Below are positions 37,501 through 49,500 of a stretch of DNA of 64,000 bases, in pieces. The number at the start of each line of letters is the position of its first letter. The stretch's first letter is position 1. The translations under genes were made by a program, and so were the position numbers. The notes beneath the pieces are model-generated. The model made no database searches. It was given only the letters and a program-made list of their open reading frames with translations, and was not told where the DNA came from. Origin of the DNA: Cheilinus undulatus (taxonomy: Eukaryota > Chordata > Actinopteri > Labriformes > Labridae); the NCBI RefSeq assembly GCF_018320785.1, contig NC_054876.1, forward strand, positions 20,482,212-20,546,211, in the 5' to 3' direction.

Positions 37501-40500
37501 AAATGAGACCCTTGAGACGGTTGCATTGAAGGAAAAACAGTGACCCTGTGGAAGTCTAGCCTCTTTGTTCCACTTTGTGTGGAAAAAAGACAACAGGGCT
37601 TCTCTTATAAATGAATCTTTGATTCTGACGATAGTGAGCAGCTGCTTTGGCACTTGTGCAGTGCATTGAAATACACTTCAATATGTGTGTGGATATTTAT
37701 CATTAGAAAGCATTGATTTCTGACAGTTTGGTATGTCTTTGCATGCCTGTATTTTAGGTTCTGCATGCATTTCCTTTCTCTGGAAAGCGCCCTCCTCTGT
37801 TAATTATTTCCTGTCTGCACTAGGATTTACATGTAAACACACTTTATCATTAACATTGGTTAATCCTGTCTGGGTGTATGGAGCTTTGTGTACTGTATAT
37901 ACATCACAATACACTATCTCAAAATCACATAATAAAGGAGTCTGTCCCGTCTGTTTAGGGTTAGGACTCTTTAAATGTCTCTATTACTTAATCTTAGCTC
38001 GTCTTAGTCGAACTGTTTCCACTCTGTTTACAGTGTTGTTTTGGTGATGTGGTCTCTGAGCCTCCAGGCATTTTCATGAATCATTTCCTGAACTAAATAT
38101 GGTCCCTCTTTATAAATGGCTCTGTGTTGTAGAAAATTTACTGAAATGTTGTTTTACTGAGCACAGGATGTGGATTCTTGTGTAGGTGGGTTAATGTGTT
38201 GTGTATCATATCAGATCAAATGTGAATAGACCTTTTATGCCACCTGCTTGACAAGATCAGAATTACATCAGCTATCACAAGTAGGAGCAGTGATAGGTGC
38301 TGTAATTCTGTCCCTCTCTGTGACGTTTCTCTGCCCACAGGAAGTGGATGTTGAAGGGAGAGTGCGCCTGGTGATGGAGAGCGCCCTGACTGCCCGGGAC
38401 AGAGTCGGGGTGCAGGACTTTGTCTTGCTTGAGAACTACAACAGCGAGGCGGCTTTTATAGATAACCTACGGCGACGCTTCAGAGAAAACCTCATCTATG
38501 TAACAAAGCCAGCTTTTCATTCAGTGTTCCAAAACATTTCAGCTGTTGTGGTGAAACATATTTGAGCATGTTCTAATGTTTTGGCACAGACGTACATTGG
38601 CTCAGTGTTGGTGTCGGTGAACCCTTACAAAGATCTGGAGATTTACTCCAAGGCGCAGATGGAGCGTTACAGAGGGGTCAGCTTCTATGAGATATCACCG
38701 CACATGTAAGCCACTATACATTTCTAAAAGCTAATTTCTTTTGCAATGCTTTTAATTTCCCAGATAACAATCATGTTATGTTAAGAACAAAACTCAACTA
38801 TCTTGCTTTTCTGTGATTAAATCAGATTCATTGAAGCATCCATTAATACACTGATTATAGCTGAGTGTATTCAATGATAAACTGAAACCTCACTATGAGT
38901 TGTACATGTATTAAAGCAGTATGATATTGCATACATTAAAGCAGTGGTTCTTGACTGGTGGATTGGGACCCAGAAGTGGGTCTTGGAGCTGTCTTCAGTG
39001 TTCTATGATGTATTGAGGGCCTTAGTGGACACACATAATACATTTTAATGACTCTGTTTTGGGTAAATTTAAATGTTTTCTCAATATTTCAACTAATTTA
39101 TCTCCTTTTCTTGGGATAGCAAAGCTGCTTTTCCTAAGATGAGGTAATTTCTCCACTGGAAATCTGCAGAAGATGCAAATGTTACTATTGGGAAAATGGA
39201 GTAAAGTGGAATTGTTTTTTCCTGCTTCTTTTCTTTAGTCCTATGTTTTGTATCATCTAAGGCAGGGGTGTCAAACTCAAGGCCCTGGGGCCAAATCCGT
39301 GGAACAGTTAAATCCAAGATGATCTCATATTTCTGCTTTAACTGGCCCATCAGTATGATGTCTGCAGATTTCCTCATGTATAAAAATGTAAACTTATCCT
39401 TGATGATTTAAGATATCTTTGTTAAGTCATGGAATCTGTAAAAGTAAGGGGTAAAAATAATAAGTTAAGAAGTTGGGAATGTGGGAAAAAAAATAATTTG
39501 TGTCTGAATCTTATATTTTCAGTTTTGCATCTTACAATTAGGATTGAAATTTAGGATTTTTACTTTTTATTTTAACTCATAATTTTAACTTCTTATATAG
39601 TATTTTGAGCTTTAAGATTCATAATTTTAATAATATTATTTTGACATTCTTAACCAATTTTTTTGTATTTTATCTCATATTTTCAACTCCAAACTTTGAC
39701 TTCATAATCCCAATATTGAATCATATTCAGACCTTTAATTTAATGATTATAAATTTCATTTCATATTTTGCACATTTCAACTCGTGATTTTGACTTTCTA
39801 TCTCATATATTTGCCTTAAAAAACATTATTTTTCAATTTCATGTTTATGACCTTTTTGAACGAATAAATTTACTTCTTCAGATTGTGAGCCTATAAACTT
39901 CTCTTAACTTTTTAATTGTTGAAATCATTTATAATCAGTGCTAAGTTTTTTTTCACATTTTATTACGAGGGAAATGAGGTTGACTGTTTATGATTAAACA
40001 GGTGACCCTGTTAGGCACTCAGGTTAGACCTGGATCCGGAATCCGGCCCCTGCTGTGATTGAGTTTGACACCCCTGATCTAAGGCATTGTTTCCCAACCT
40101 GGGGTCCGGGACCCCAAGGGAGGCACCAAAGATGTTAAGGAGCACGAGGCTTTGTCTGCTATGAGGCTGCCAAAATTAGATTTGCAAATAATAACTAAAA
40201 CCATGAAAACTCAGTTATTTAGTAGTTTATACAAAGGTATTTTGATAAGAAAAGCATGCAAAGGCCTTTTTAGGCTTTTGTGAATGAAACAATTAAAATC
40301 TATGTCAATTTTTGGCACCAGTGTGTCCCCTTCTCTTCTCTTTTGGGTCCTGGGGCTCCGCTTTACTTAAGTACATGTAGGGGGAGCGCCAAAGAAAAAT
40401 GGTTGGGAAACACTGATTTAAGGTCAAAACTGCAACATTTTTCATTAACCCTCTGGTACCCCTTGTGGCAAAAATGCACACTTAGTTGATCTTTTTTTTT

Positions 40501-43500
40501 TTTAAACTTTGTCCTCTTTCACAATTAATATTATTATGCATTTTATTTTTTGTTCATTTTTGCACAATTTTCAAAATTCTGTCCCAGCCACAACAATCAG
40601 CCCAATATAAATAAAGTAAAACTTTTCTCTTATTATTAATACCCCTGGTGTGCAAAAAATGCGCATACGAACCCATTCAAACCATTTCTTTGATCTATGC
40701 GCCATTAAGGCATGAATCATGCATTTTCTGGTTTCTGGGCTTCATTTGAGCGTTGAGGCTTTACATTTGCACCTGGACCATTTTTTTACCCTGTGACGTC
40801 ACTTTTACCATATATGGGCGAGGGCAGGAAATATATGGTGTTTTTTTACCAGATTTGACTGTTATACTGCCCTTTGCTCCCCTTCTCACTAACTCTCTGA
40901 GGTTTTGTTCAAGTGCAGATCAGTGTGTGAGTCTGTGAGTGTGTCTGTGCAATAATCAAAAAATAAGTTATCTAATTTTCATGTAGTGACTTGCAAAAAA
41001 AATCATTTTTTGTGTATTTTGCATCTAAAAATGCATCAATGAAACATGGAATTTAAAGGGTTAAAAAAAATTAAAATGAATGAGTATATGACATTTATGA
41101 TTAGGGCTGACCTTGAATGAGAAAAATATAATTAAATAACAGTAAAACAATTTTGAAATGTATGATATTTATAACATGATTTAAAGGTGTGCATTTTTTG
41201 CACAGAAGGGTGAAAAACGTGAGTATTTTAGAATAATTGACATCACAAAAAAACTAATAATGCATTTTAACCAATGTTGCTACTAATCAATGACATATGC
41301 CAGGCTGCAATCATCCATAAATAAGTTATTCACTTTCAGTGTAATACCTTGAAAAAAATCATTTTTATTTCCATCAAAAAATTTTGTTTGTCTACATTAC
41401 AAACATGGCAATTAAAAGGTTAAAAGATCTGACGGTTATTGAGTATTTGGTATTTTTGTTAATGGCACAAGCTGATGAAACAAGGAAAAAATTAAACAAT
41501 TAAAAATAAACTAATATAACTTTTTATTTACAGTAATAACCCCCTTTGCATTTTTTTGCACACTAGGAGGAAAATGAGGCAGCAATTTGTAGGGATACCA
41601 GAGGGTTAAATAAATATGAGTAAATATTTAGGCATGGGGGTCACAATTTGTCATTAAATAGACTGCGCTGGGTCCTGATGAGTTGAGAACTACTGCATTA
41701 AGAAATTCAACTAAAAGTTATAATCAACTACTCAGTCACATTTAATTCATTTCCTTTTTAGATAACAAAAACTCATATTTGTGTGTTCAATTCACTCTGC
41801 CAAACCTGGGATCCCTGATTTTACAGCCGAGAGGTGGAAGAGCAACAGTGTTTTGACAGATGTACCCAGAGTGGAAGAATATCATGGATTTTGAATGTCC
41901 AACAAAAAGTAAATTACATCATATAGTTTCATTTTAGTCCTCACGCAGAACAATAAACTCACTTTAAGTCAGAGTTTTCTCATCAAAGATCTATTTTTAG
42001 ATAGTTTTAGTCAAGTCTCTCATGGAAAAAAAGGTTCTCGAACAACAAATTCAGTCATACTTTTAGTAAACAGAGTTAACATTGCAACAACTGAACACCC
42101 AGTTGTCCCCATGCTACCTCACATTTCCCTGCTGAGCCCCACCCACCAAGTGACACATTGAACATGCATGCCATGTGATATTTCTCTGTGACGTGCTTGT
42201 TCCATTCAGCTGGTAATGTTGGATTCAGAGGACAGAAACTCTGATCACTGAGTTACAAAATAGAAGCAGGTGTGTGTCACACAGACTCGACATTATGAGG
42301 CAAGAAAATGAGAGACAGATACTGAATATACAATCAACATTAAACTCACCTGTACTAAAATATGGGATTATGAAATTAACTATTTATGCACCATAAAAAG
42401 AGAAACATTGATGGTTTTATACAATTTGTTGGGAAGTATAGTTTTGTAATATTAGTAGATGTATTTGGTATTTAACTCTGCTATTCCAAGTCAAACTAAA
42501 TCTCTGTTACCTTTTTCCTGATATGCTTTAAGTGACCCTGTTTCATCACCATCTCATAGGGCATGTTGCTTTATGTTTTTCCTGCAGCTATGCGCTCTCG
42601 GACAACACTTACCGAGCCATGCGGACAGAGAGGAAGGACCAGTGTATTCTCATATCAGGTGAGAGTGGAGCAGGCAAAACCGAGGCCTCTAAGAAGATCC
42701 TCCTCTACTACGCTGTCACCTGCCCCACTAATGACCACATGGCTACCCTTGGGGAACGCTTACTACAGTCTAACCCAGTTCTGGAGGTATTTAGCACAAA
42801 ACTATCAATATAATGATATAATGATATATATGTGACAATATAAAACACAGCAGAGATATTTGCTGTACAAAATATCTATGGTGTAATCAGTCTGAGTGTT
42901 TGGTTTTGCCATGGTATTTCTCTCTGTTACTTTTCTGCCTCATTTGTTTGTGCAGGCCTTTGGCAACGCAAAAACACTGAAGAATGACAACTCAAGCCGC
43001 TTTGGAAAATACATGGATGTCCAGTTTGACTTCAGGGTAAACCTTCCTCCCTAGTTTTCTCAATCTTTGTTGAAATCAAATACTGTCATACTTGAAATAA
43101 ACCTCTAGAGTTCCAAACATGCTTTAGCAGTTATCTGCCCTGACGTTTTTTGTTACCTCCTCCTAGGGGGCGCCAGTGGGCGGTCACATCCAGAACTACC
43201 TGCTGGAGAAAACTCGTGTTGTGCATCAGAATCAAGGGGAAAGAAACTTCCACATTTTCTATCAGCTTTTAGATGGAGGAGATGATGAGCTGCTCAAAAC
43301 ACTGGACTTGGAAAGAAACCCTCAGAGCTATGAATACCTGGTCAAGGTGTGTAGAGAAGAGGCTTGATTAATTTTTTAAAACAATTGAAGTTATAAGATT
43401 TTTATATTCATCTGTCTTTTTAGGGCAACTGCCCCAGACTCAGCTCTGTCAGCGACAAGAATAATTGGAAAGTTGTGATGAAGGCGTTGTCTATTATTGG

Positions 43501-46500
43501 CTTCAATGAGGAGGAAGTTCAGGTTGGTAGAGTTTCCCTTTTGTCTAGGTGCCAAAATGAATATGAATTTAGATTTTCACTGTGATTGTTGTTTTAGGTT
43601 GTCATTAAGTCCATTGTTGCTTCATTAAAACATTTTAAAACCTTTTTTTACATATTATTCCTGTTCCTGTTATGACCAAAGGATCATTTTGAATGTTTTT
43701 TTTTACTCAGTGTTGTACCTTTTGCTCTGATTGTGCACTGATGATAATTTTCAGTAACTTTCCAAATTCAACCATTTAGTTAAAAACAAATTGTTCTTCA
43801 GCGAGGTTGTTTTTGTTAACTGGTGTTTCCTGTGTCGCTCCTCAGAGATTGCTGAACATCATCGCCGGCGTTCTCCACATGGGAAACACACACTTTGGGG
43901 AAGGGGAGGAAGGAGAAACTTATATCACCACTGAGACTCAGCTGAACACTGCTGCAAAGGTCAGAACAGTCCCACTGTAGTATTAATGGGTGTTCAGATA
44001 TGCACAAATACATGCAAAAAGCCAATGCTGAGCACAGATGTTGTTGTTTTCCAGCTGCTGGGTGTTGATGGCTCAGCCCTCGGGGAGGCACTCACTCACA
44101 AGAAACTCACAGCCAAAGGAGAAGAGGTGACAGCCTTGTTGTCCTCAGGCCTCATGACTTTCTGCTGTGTAAAGGGTGGTTTGATAATTTTGCGTATTCC
44201 TGTGCATTACAGATGATCAGCCCTCTAAACTTTGAGCAGGCAGTGTCAGCCAGGGATGCCTTAGCCAAGTCTACATACGGCCGCACCTTCACCTGGTTGG
44301 TACAGAAGATCAACCAGTCGCTGGCTTTGAAGGTGCTGGAACATTTTCTACAGCTATGAAAACTCCATCATGTTTATGCTTGTGTTTAACCTAACTACAT
44401 ACCTGCTGCCTTTGTGTGTTTTACAGGATGAAATCCCCTACAGCAGTAAAGACTCCTCAGTCATCGGGCTTCTAGATATCTATGGCTTTGAGGTCCTACA
44501 GCATAACAAGTATGAGCTGTAATAATTTTCTTTTCTTCATTTTACATCAGCTCCATCCTGGATTGACCTTAATTCCTTGTATTTGTGCCTAAAGTTTTGA
44601 GCAGTTCTGCATCAACTACTGCAACGAGAAGCTCCAGCAGCTGTTCATCGAGCTCACCCTGAGATCTGAACAGGAGGAGTACGAGACCGAGGGAATTGCA
44701 GTGAGTCTCTTGTTGGTTGAGTTGCTGGATCAGTTTGATTATTCATTCATTGGTATAAATATTTCAGTGCTTACTTAAGATTGTTCTCTTCTAAATGTTT
44801 TCCTCTAAATTAAGTGGGAGACTGTGCAGTACTTTGATAACAAGATCATTTGTGACCTGATAGAGGAGAAGCACAAAGGCATCATCTCCATTCTGGTACC
44901 TATGACAGCTCCATTTTCACATTTTTCTCAATGTGATGTCATTTTACACTTTCTGGTTGTACTGAAAAAGAGTGGTGTTCCTTTCAGAACGAAGAGTGTC
45001 TCAGACCTGGAGAAACCTGCGATGTCTCCTTTTTGGAGAAACTGGAGGACACACTGGGTGGCCATCCCCATTTTATCACGTATGCACCATTTTAAATCAA
45101 ATATTTACAACTTAGAGTACACAAAGCTCTTCAAGATGAAGCTTTTTATGTCTGCATTTGTGCTTTCTTTTTCAGTCACAAGTTGGCCAATGGAAAAACT
45201 CGCAGGATAATGAGCAGGGAGGAGTTCAGGCTGTTACACTATGCTGGAGAGGTCAACTACAACGTCACAGGTAACCTATAACTTTTATTAATGCATTTAT
45301 GCTTTATTTCAAGTAACCAATGATGCACTTTAAAGCTTCATTTTAGGAGAAAGAAACCATAACTACAAGTGTGGTTTAGCTGTAAGCAATGATGACCAGT
45401 GAAGAGATTAGTGGGGATGTAAATATAACAGTAGTTTTAACAGAACTGGACAACATTTCTCTAGCAAAAGAAGAGCAAAGACCCACAATGAAAGCTTTTC
45501 AGTGGAAAAGATGTTGTAAGAGTTTCATTCACCAACTGGCTCCACCGATAGTGAACAGTAACAGCTGTCTGAATATAGTTTATTTGCTGGGTGGAGCACA
45601 CCTATTAGGTCAGTGGTTCTCAACTGGTCTGGCATCAGGACCCACCACAACCTCCTTAAGAGAAATTGCAACCCAAATTTTAAAAGATTTCCAATTACTC
45701 AAATTTATTCTATAAAAAATGTAGTTTGAACCCCCAGATGGAACATTTTACTCCATTGTCCAGAGACATTTGAATTAAATTTGGTAATTTTTTGAGACGT
45801 TTCCTCTTATTTTGGGAAAACTGTACTGATATTTAAGGAAAAGGATGTGTAGAAGTCTTGAGACAAATGTTGAAATGTACTCGTTATCATAAGAAAACAA
45901 AAAATAGATGTATTAATTTACTGTTTATCCACTTCGAGCTTCCTTAAAGAATTTTTTGCCACATTTTTTCTCTTGGCACACATTTGTGACCCACTGGAAA
46001 GAGCTTCGCAACCTACTTTTGTGTCCCAACCCACCAGTTGAGAACCTCTGCATTAGGTCATATGCTTGTTGCTTTTATTGGCCTTTGATAAATGTGACAG
46101 ACTGAGCATTCCTCCAGTCACACTCCAAGTTTTTATTTTGAAAGGTTATTCCCTTTCCAAACACCATGTATGGGCTGTTGTCCACGTGGATGTCGTATAT
46201 ATCGCATGCTGTGGTCATATGAGACTGTCTTCCTAGCATGTCAGGTGCAAAACCTTCTGATTTCTGAATGACTAATTGCACTGTTTTTGTTTATGTGACT
46301 CAGGCTTTATTGAGAAGAACAATAAATGGCTGAACAGGCACTTGAAAGAGGTGAGAGTAATGACAGTGTGTAAATAGAACCTTATGACCTACTTTGAAAA
46401 CCTCTGCATTTCTTGTTATTGTTTTGAAAAAAGGAAAAAGGGGTAATGTGTTAAATTATGTCTATTTGGTTTTGTCTGTTAGGTCATGTGCCAGTCAGAA

Positions 46501-49500
46501 AACCCAATCCTACGGCACTGCTTCCGCAGAAAAGATCTGACAGACCAGAAACGGCCAGAGATGGTGAAATCCCTCTCTCTGGCTCTCTCACATATTGTTC
46601 CTCTCTCACGTAGCTCTTGTTAAATTTATTATTTTCTGTTGGTTAAGGATAATGAATATAATCACAAAAGCTTTCAGTTCCTTTATTTGGAAATCTATTG
46701 TATCCATATGAGTTTACAAAGAATTCCCAGATCAGCATGTTTTTTCCTTTTTGCCTTTTAGGCTGCCACTCAGTTTAAAAACAGTCTGATGAAACTCAAG
46801 GAGATCCTCATGTCTAAAGAGCCATCCTACATTCGCTGTATCAAACCAAATGATGCCAAGCAGCCAGGTAATGCTTCAGCACTTGAAATGTAAATTTTAT
46901 CTACAGAACTGTAGATTCCTTTGCCGTAATAGTCAAAAGAAAACAATTTCCCTCTGATTATGACAGCTCTTTCCTATTTTCAGTGTTTGACATGTTTGAT
47001 AGGTTCATGATTAGAACGATTACCCTTTAAAATGGTCCACACTTGAGCCACAAAAAAAAGGCTTAGGATTAGATTTCCCAGATGGTGGGTCACTATGTAG
47101 AGGACTCTTTCCTCGACACCCTCACACTGGCTGACAAGAGTGTCCTAGACTCCTCTCATGTCCTACATGAGGAGTATCAGTTTCTGCCCTCCGGGAGACT
47201 TTAGGAAGCAGAACGATAAGAGAACCAAACACTCTTTCATTTAAGCGCACTGGTTTTGATTCTGATACTCATACATGGTCCAGTCATATTATTGATTTAC
47301 ATATGCAAGACAACCTTACATAGACATGTAGAATTATACCTTATACTATCGCATCATATTGCATCGTATTTTGTCTTAGATTATAGTCTCTGAAGCGTTT
47401 ATATGAAAAGAGAGGCAGACGGTTTTGAGTTTGCATTAAATTAACATAAAGCAAACTTTAAACTAAGAAGGTTTATCAGCAATAAAATGAAAAAGAACAC
47501 AAAAACAACTAACAATAAAGGAGGATCTACACCAAATGCAAGCCTCCTCAGTTTTTCTTCATGTCTTACCATATTTATTTTGGTGTAGTACTAATGCCAA
47601 CGAATAAATTATTGCTACTAAAGGGTCTTACTTTTCCCTGCAGAAAGGTTTGATGAAGTCCTGGTCCGACACCAGGTGAAGTACCTGGGTCTGATGGAAA
47701 ACCTGAGGGTCAGGAGAGCCGGCTTTGCTTATCGACGTCGCTTTGAGGCCTTCCTGCAGAGGTGACTCACCTTCTCTCTGAGTGGCTTACTGTTTCAGTC
47801 ACTGTTCATTCTATGTGCCTTCTTTTATTATGATTATGTCCAAATGGCTTCAGGTATAAGCCCCTGTGTCCTGAGACTTGGCCTAATTGGCACGGCAGAC
47901 TGGCCGATGGTGTCTCTACACTGGTCAACCACCTGGGATACAAAGAAGAAGAGTACAAACTGGGCAGGTAAGGTGTAGCTGGGGGGAAGGGAAAATATAC
48001 GACTGGGGGAGAGTTTGGTTCTTGTGGTCTCAAAGTAGCTCAGTGTGTAAAACAGATAATGTGGCCATGCATGTGTATGCAGAGTCCCTCCCATCTCAGC
48101 TGCTGAAGCTTGTAGTCATAGATGTCTTGGTGGCCTCTCTCACTGGTCTCCTTCTTGCACAATCACTCACTTTGAGAGGACGGCCTGATGTAGGCAGATT
48201 TACACATGTGCCATATTCCTTCCATTTCTTGATGATTGATTTAACAGAACTCGAGTGGATGTTCAGTGCTTTGGATTTTATTTGTTTTCATCCCCGACTT
48301 TTCAGTAACCTTTTCTTTGTGTCTCTTGGAGTGTTATTTTGTGTCCATGGTGTGATGGTAGCCAGGAATACTGATTAACCAATGACTGGACCTTCCAGAC
48401 ACAGTTGTCTTTATGCTGAATATTTATTCAGTCACTTATTTTACCTTACATATTTTTGTTTAATTGCCATTACTTTTATAGAAATCTGTTTTCACTTTCA
48501 CATTAAGGAGTCTTTTTGATTTCTTTGTCAAAAAAGCCAAATTATATTGACCATGACTGATTGATAAAACCAGTAAACGGGTAAAACATCCAAGTAAGTG
48601 AATACTTTTTATAGGTACTGTATAATCCAAGTGTATCACAGCGTTGCTTACAAATTTCTTTGATTATTACAGGTCGAAAATCTTCATCCGCTTCCCAAAA
48701 ACTCTCTTCACCACTGAGGATGCACTTGAAGCAAAAAAGCCAGACATAGGTAGGCAGCGGTGGGGGTGACTTTTTTGTGTAAAACTGACAAAAGTACTTA
48801 GCACAACTGCTTCATGAGACAAGAGTATTTAAGAAGGGGAGGCATCCAGAACAAAAAAAAAATATCTGTCTAACTTTATTATTTTCACATTTATTTGTAC
48901 TTTTCATCACCAAACCATCATAAGAATTTAGTGTGTAAGCAGCTTTGGGATCAGAAAATATAATATCAAACTTACTTCAATCCAGCATTTACTCAATCTT
49001 ACCTGACACTTTGGATGACAACCCCTCCTAACCCTTTCTTTTTTTTGTCATATTCTAGCTTTGGCGCTGCAGACATCATGGAGAGGCTATAGGGAGAGAG
49101 CAAAGTACCAGCGAATCAGGAAAGCAGGTCAGAGCATCATTATTCTCTTTGATTCGTTTTATTTATGTTTCTAACATTGTTTTTTCCTTGAATGAAAATA
49201 AAAGTTTGGATAATTTGGCATGCATAATCCACATTAAATTTCATGTTTATTATTCTAAATGCTTAAGTGGACTCTCTAGATATAACTCTTTCAGTATTTC
49301 TCATGAGACCTTGGTTGACTATGTTTCAGTGTGTTTTACTTAACCTGGAGATGCTCTCTGGCTTAGTATTAAAGCTGTCTCAGTGTTGACATATATGCAT
49401 GTATATGTATGCACAGTGATTGTCATCCAGTCTGCTTGGCGAGGGATGAAAGCACGCAGGAGGGCTAAGCGGCGTCGACAGGCTGCTGACTTGATCCGCA

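Larger units (their letters stand above)
38942..41694. mobile_element. hAT-like element (CAGTGGTTCT ends) in myo1c intron 3, broken by three insertions
   Basis: The left end CAGTGGTTCTTGACTGGTGG and right end GAGTTGAGAACTACTG are inverted, flanked by CATTAAAG (38934-38941) and CATTAAGA (41695-41702), allowing one mismatch or shift. The family has further copies at 45611-46050 and 56184-57090. Three younger elements fill its interior: 39263-40076, 40085-40415 and 40449-41605. Confidence 0.65.

Noticed and set aside
40445-41609. Reading the TGCATTTTTTGCAC words as a regulatory array
   Set aside because: They lie wholly between piggyBac-type ends with TTAA duplications, so they are better explained as transposon interior.
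47887-48378. 163-codon plus-strand open frame
   Set aside because: It begins in another frame of a myo1c exon and runs into a DNA-transposon relic; it has no domain of its own.
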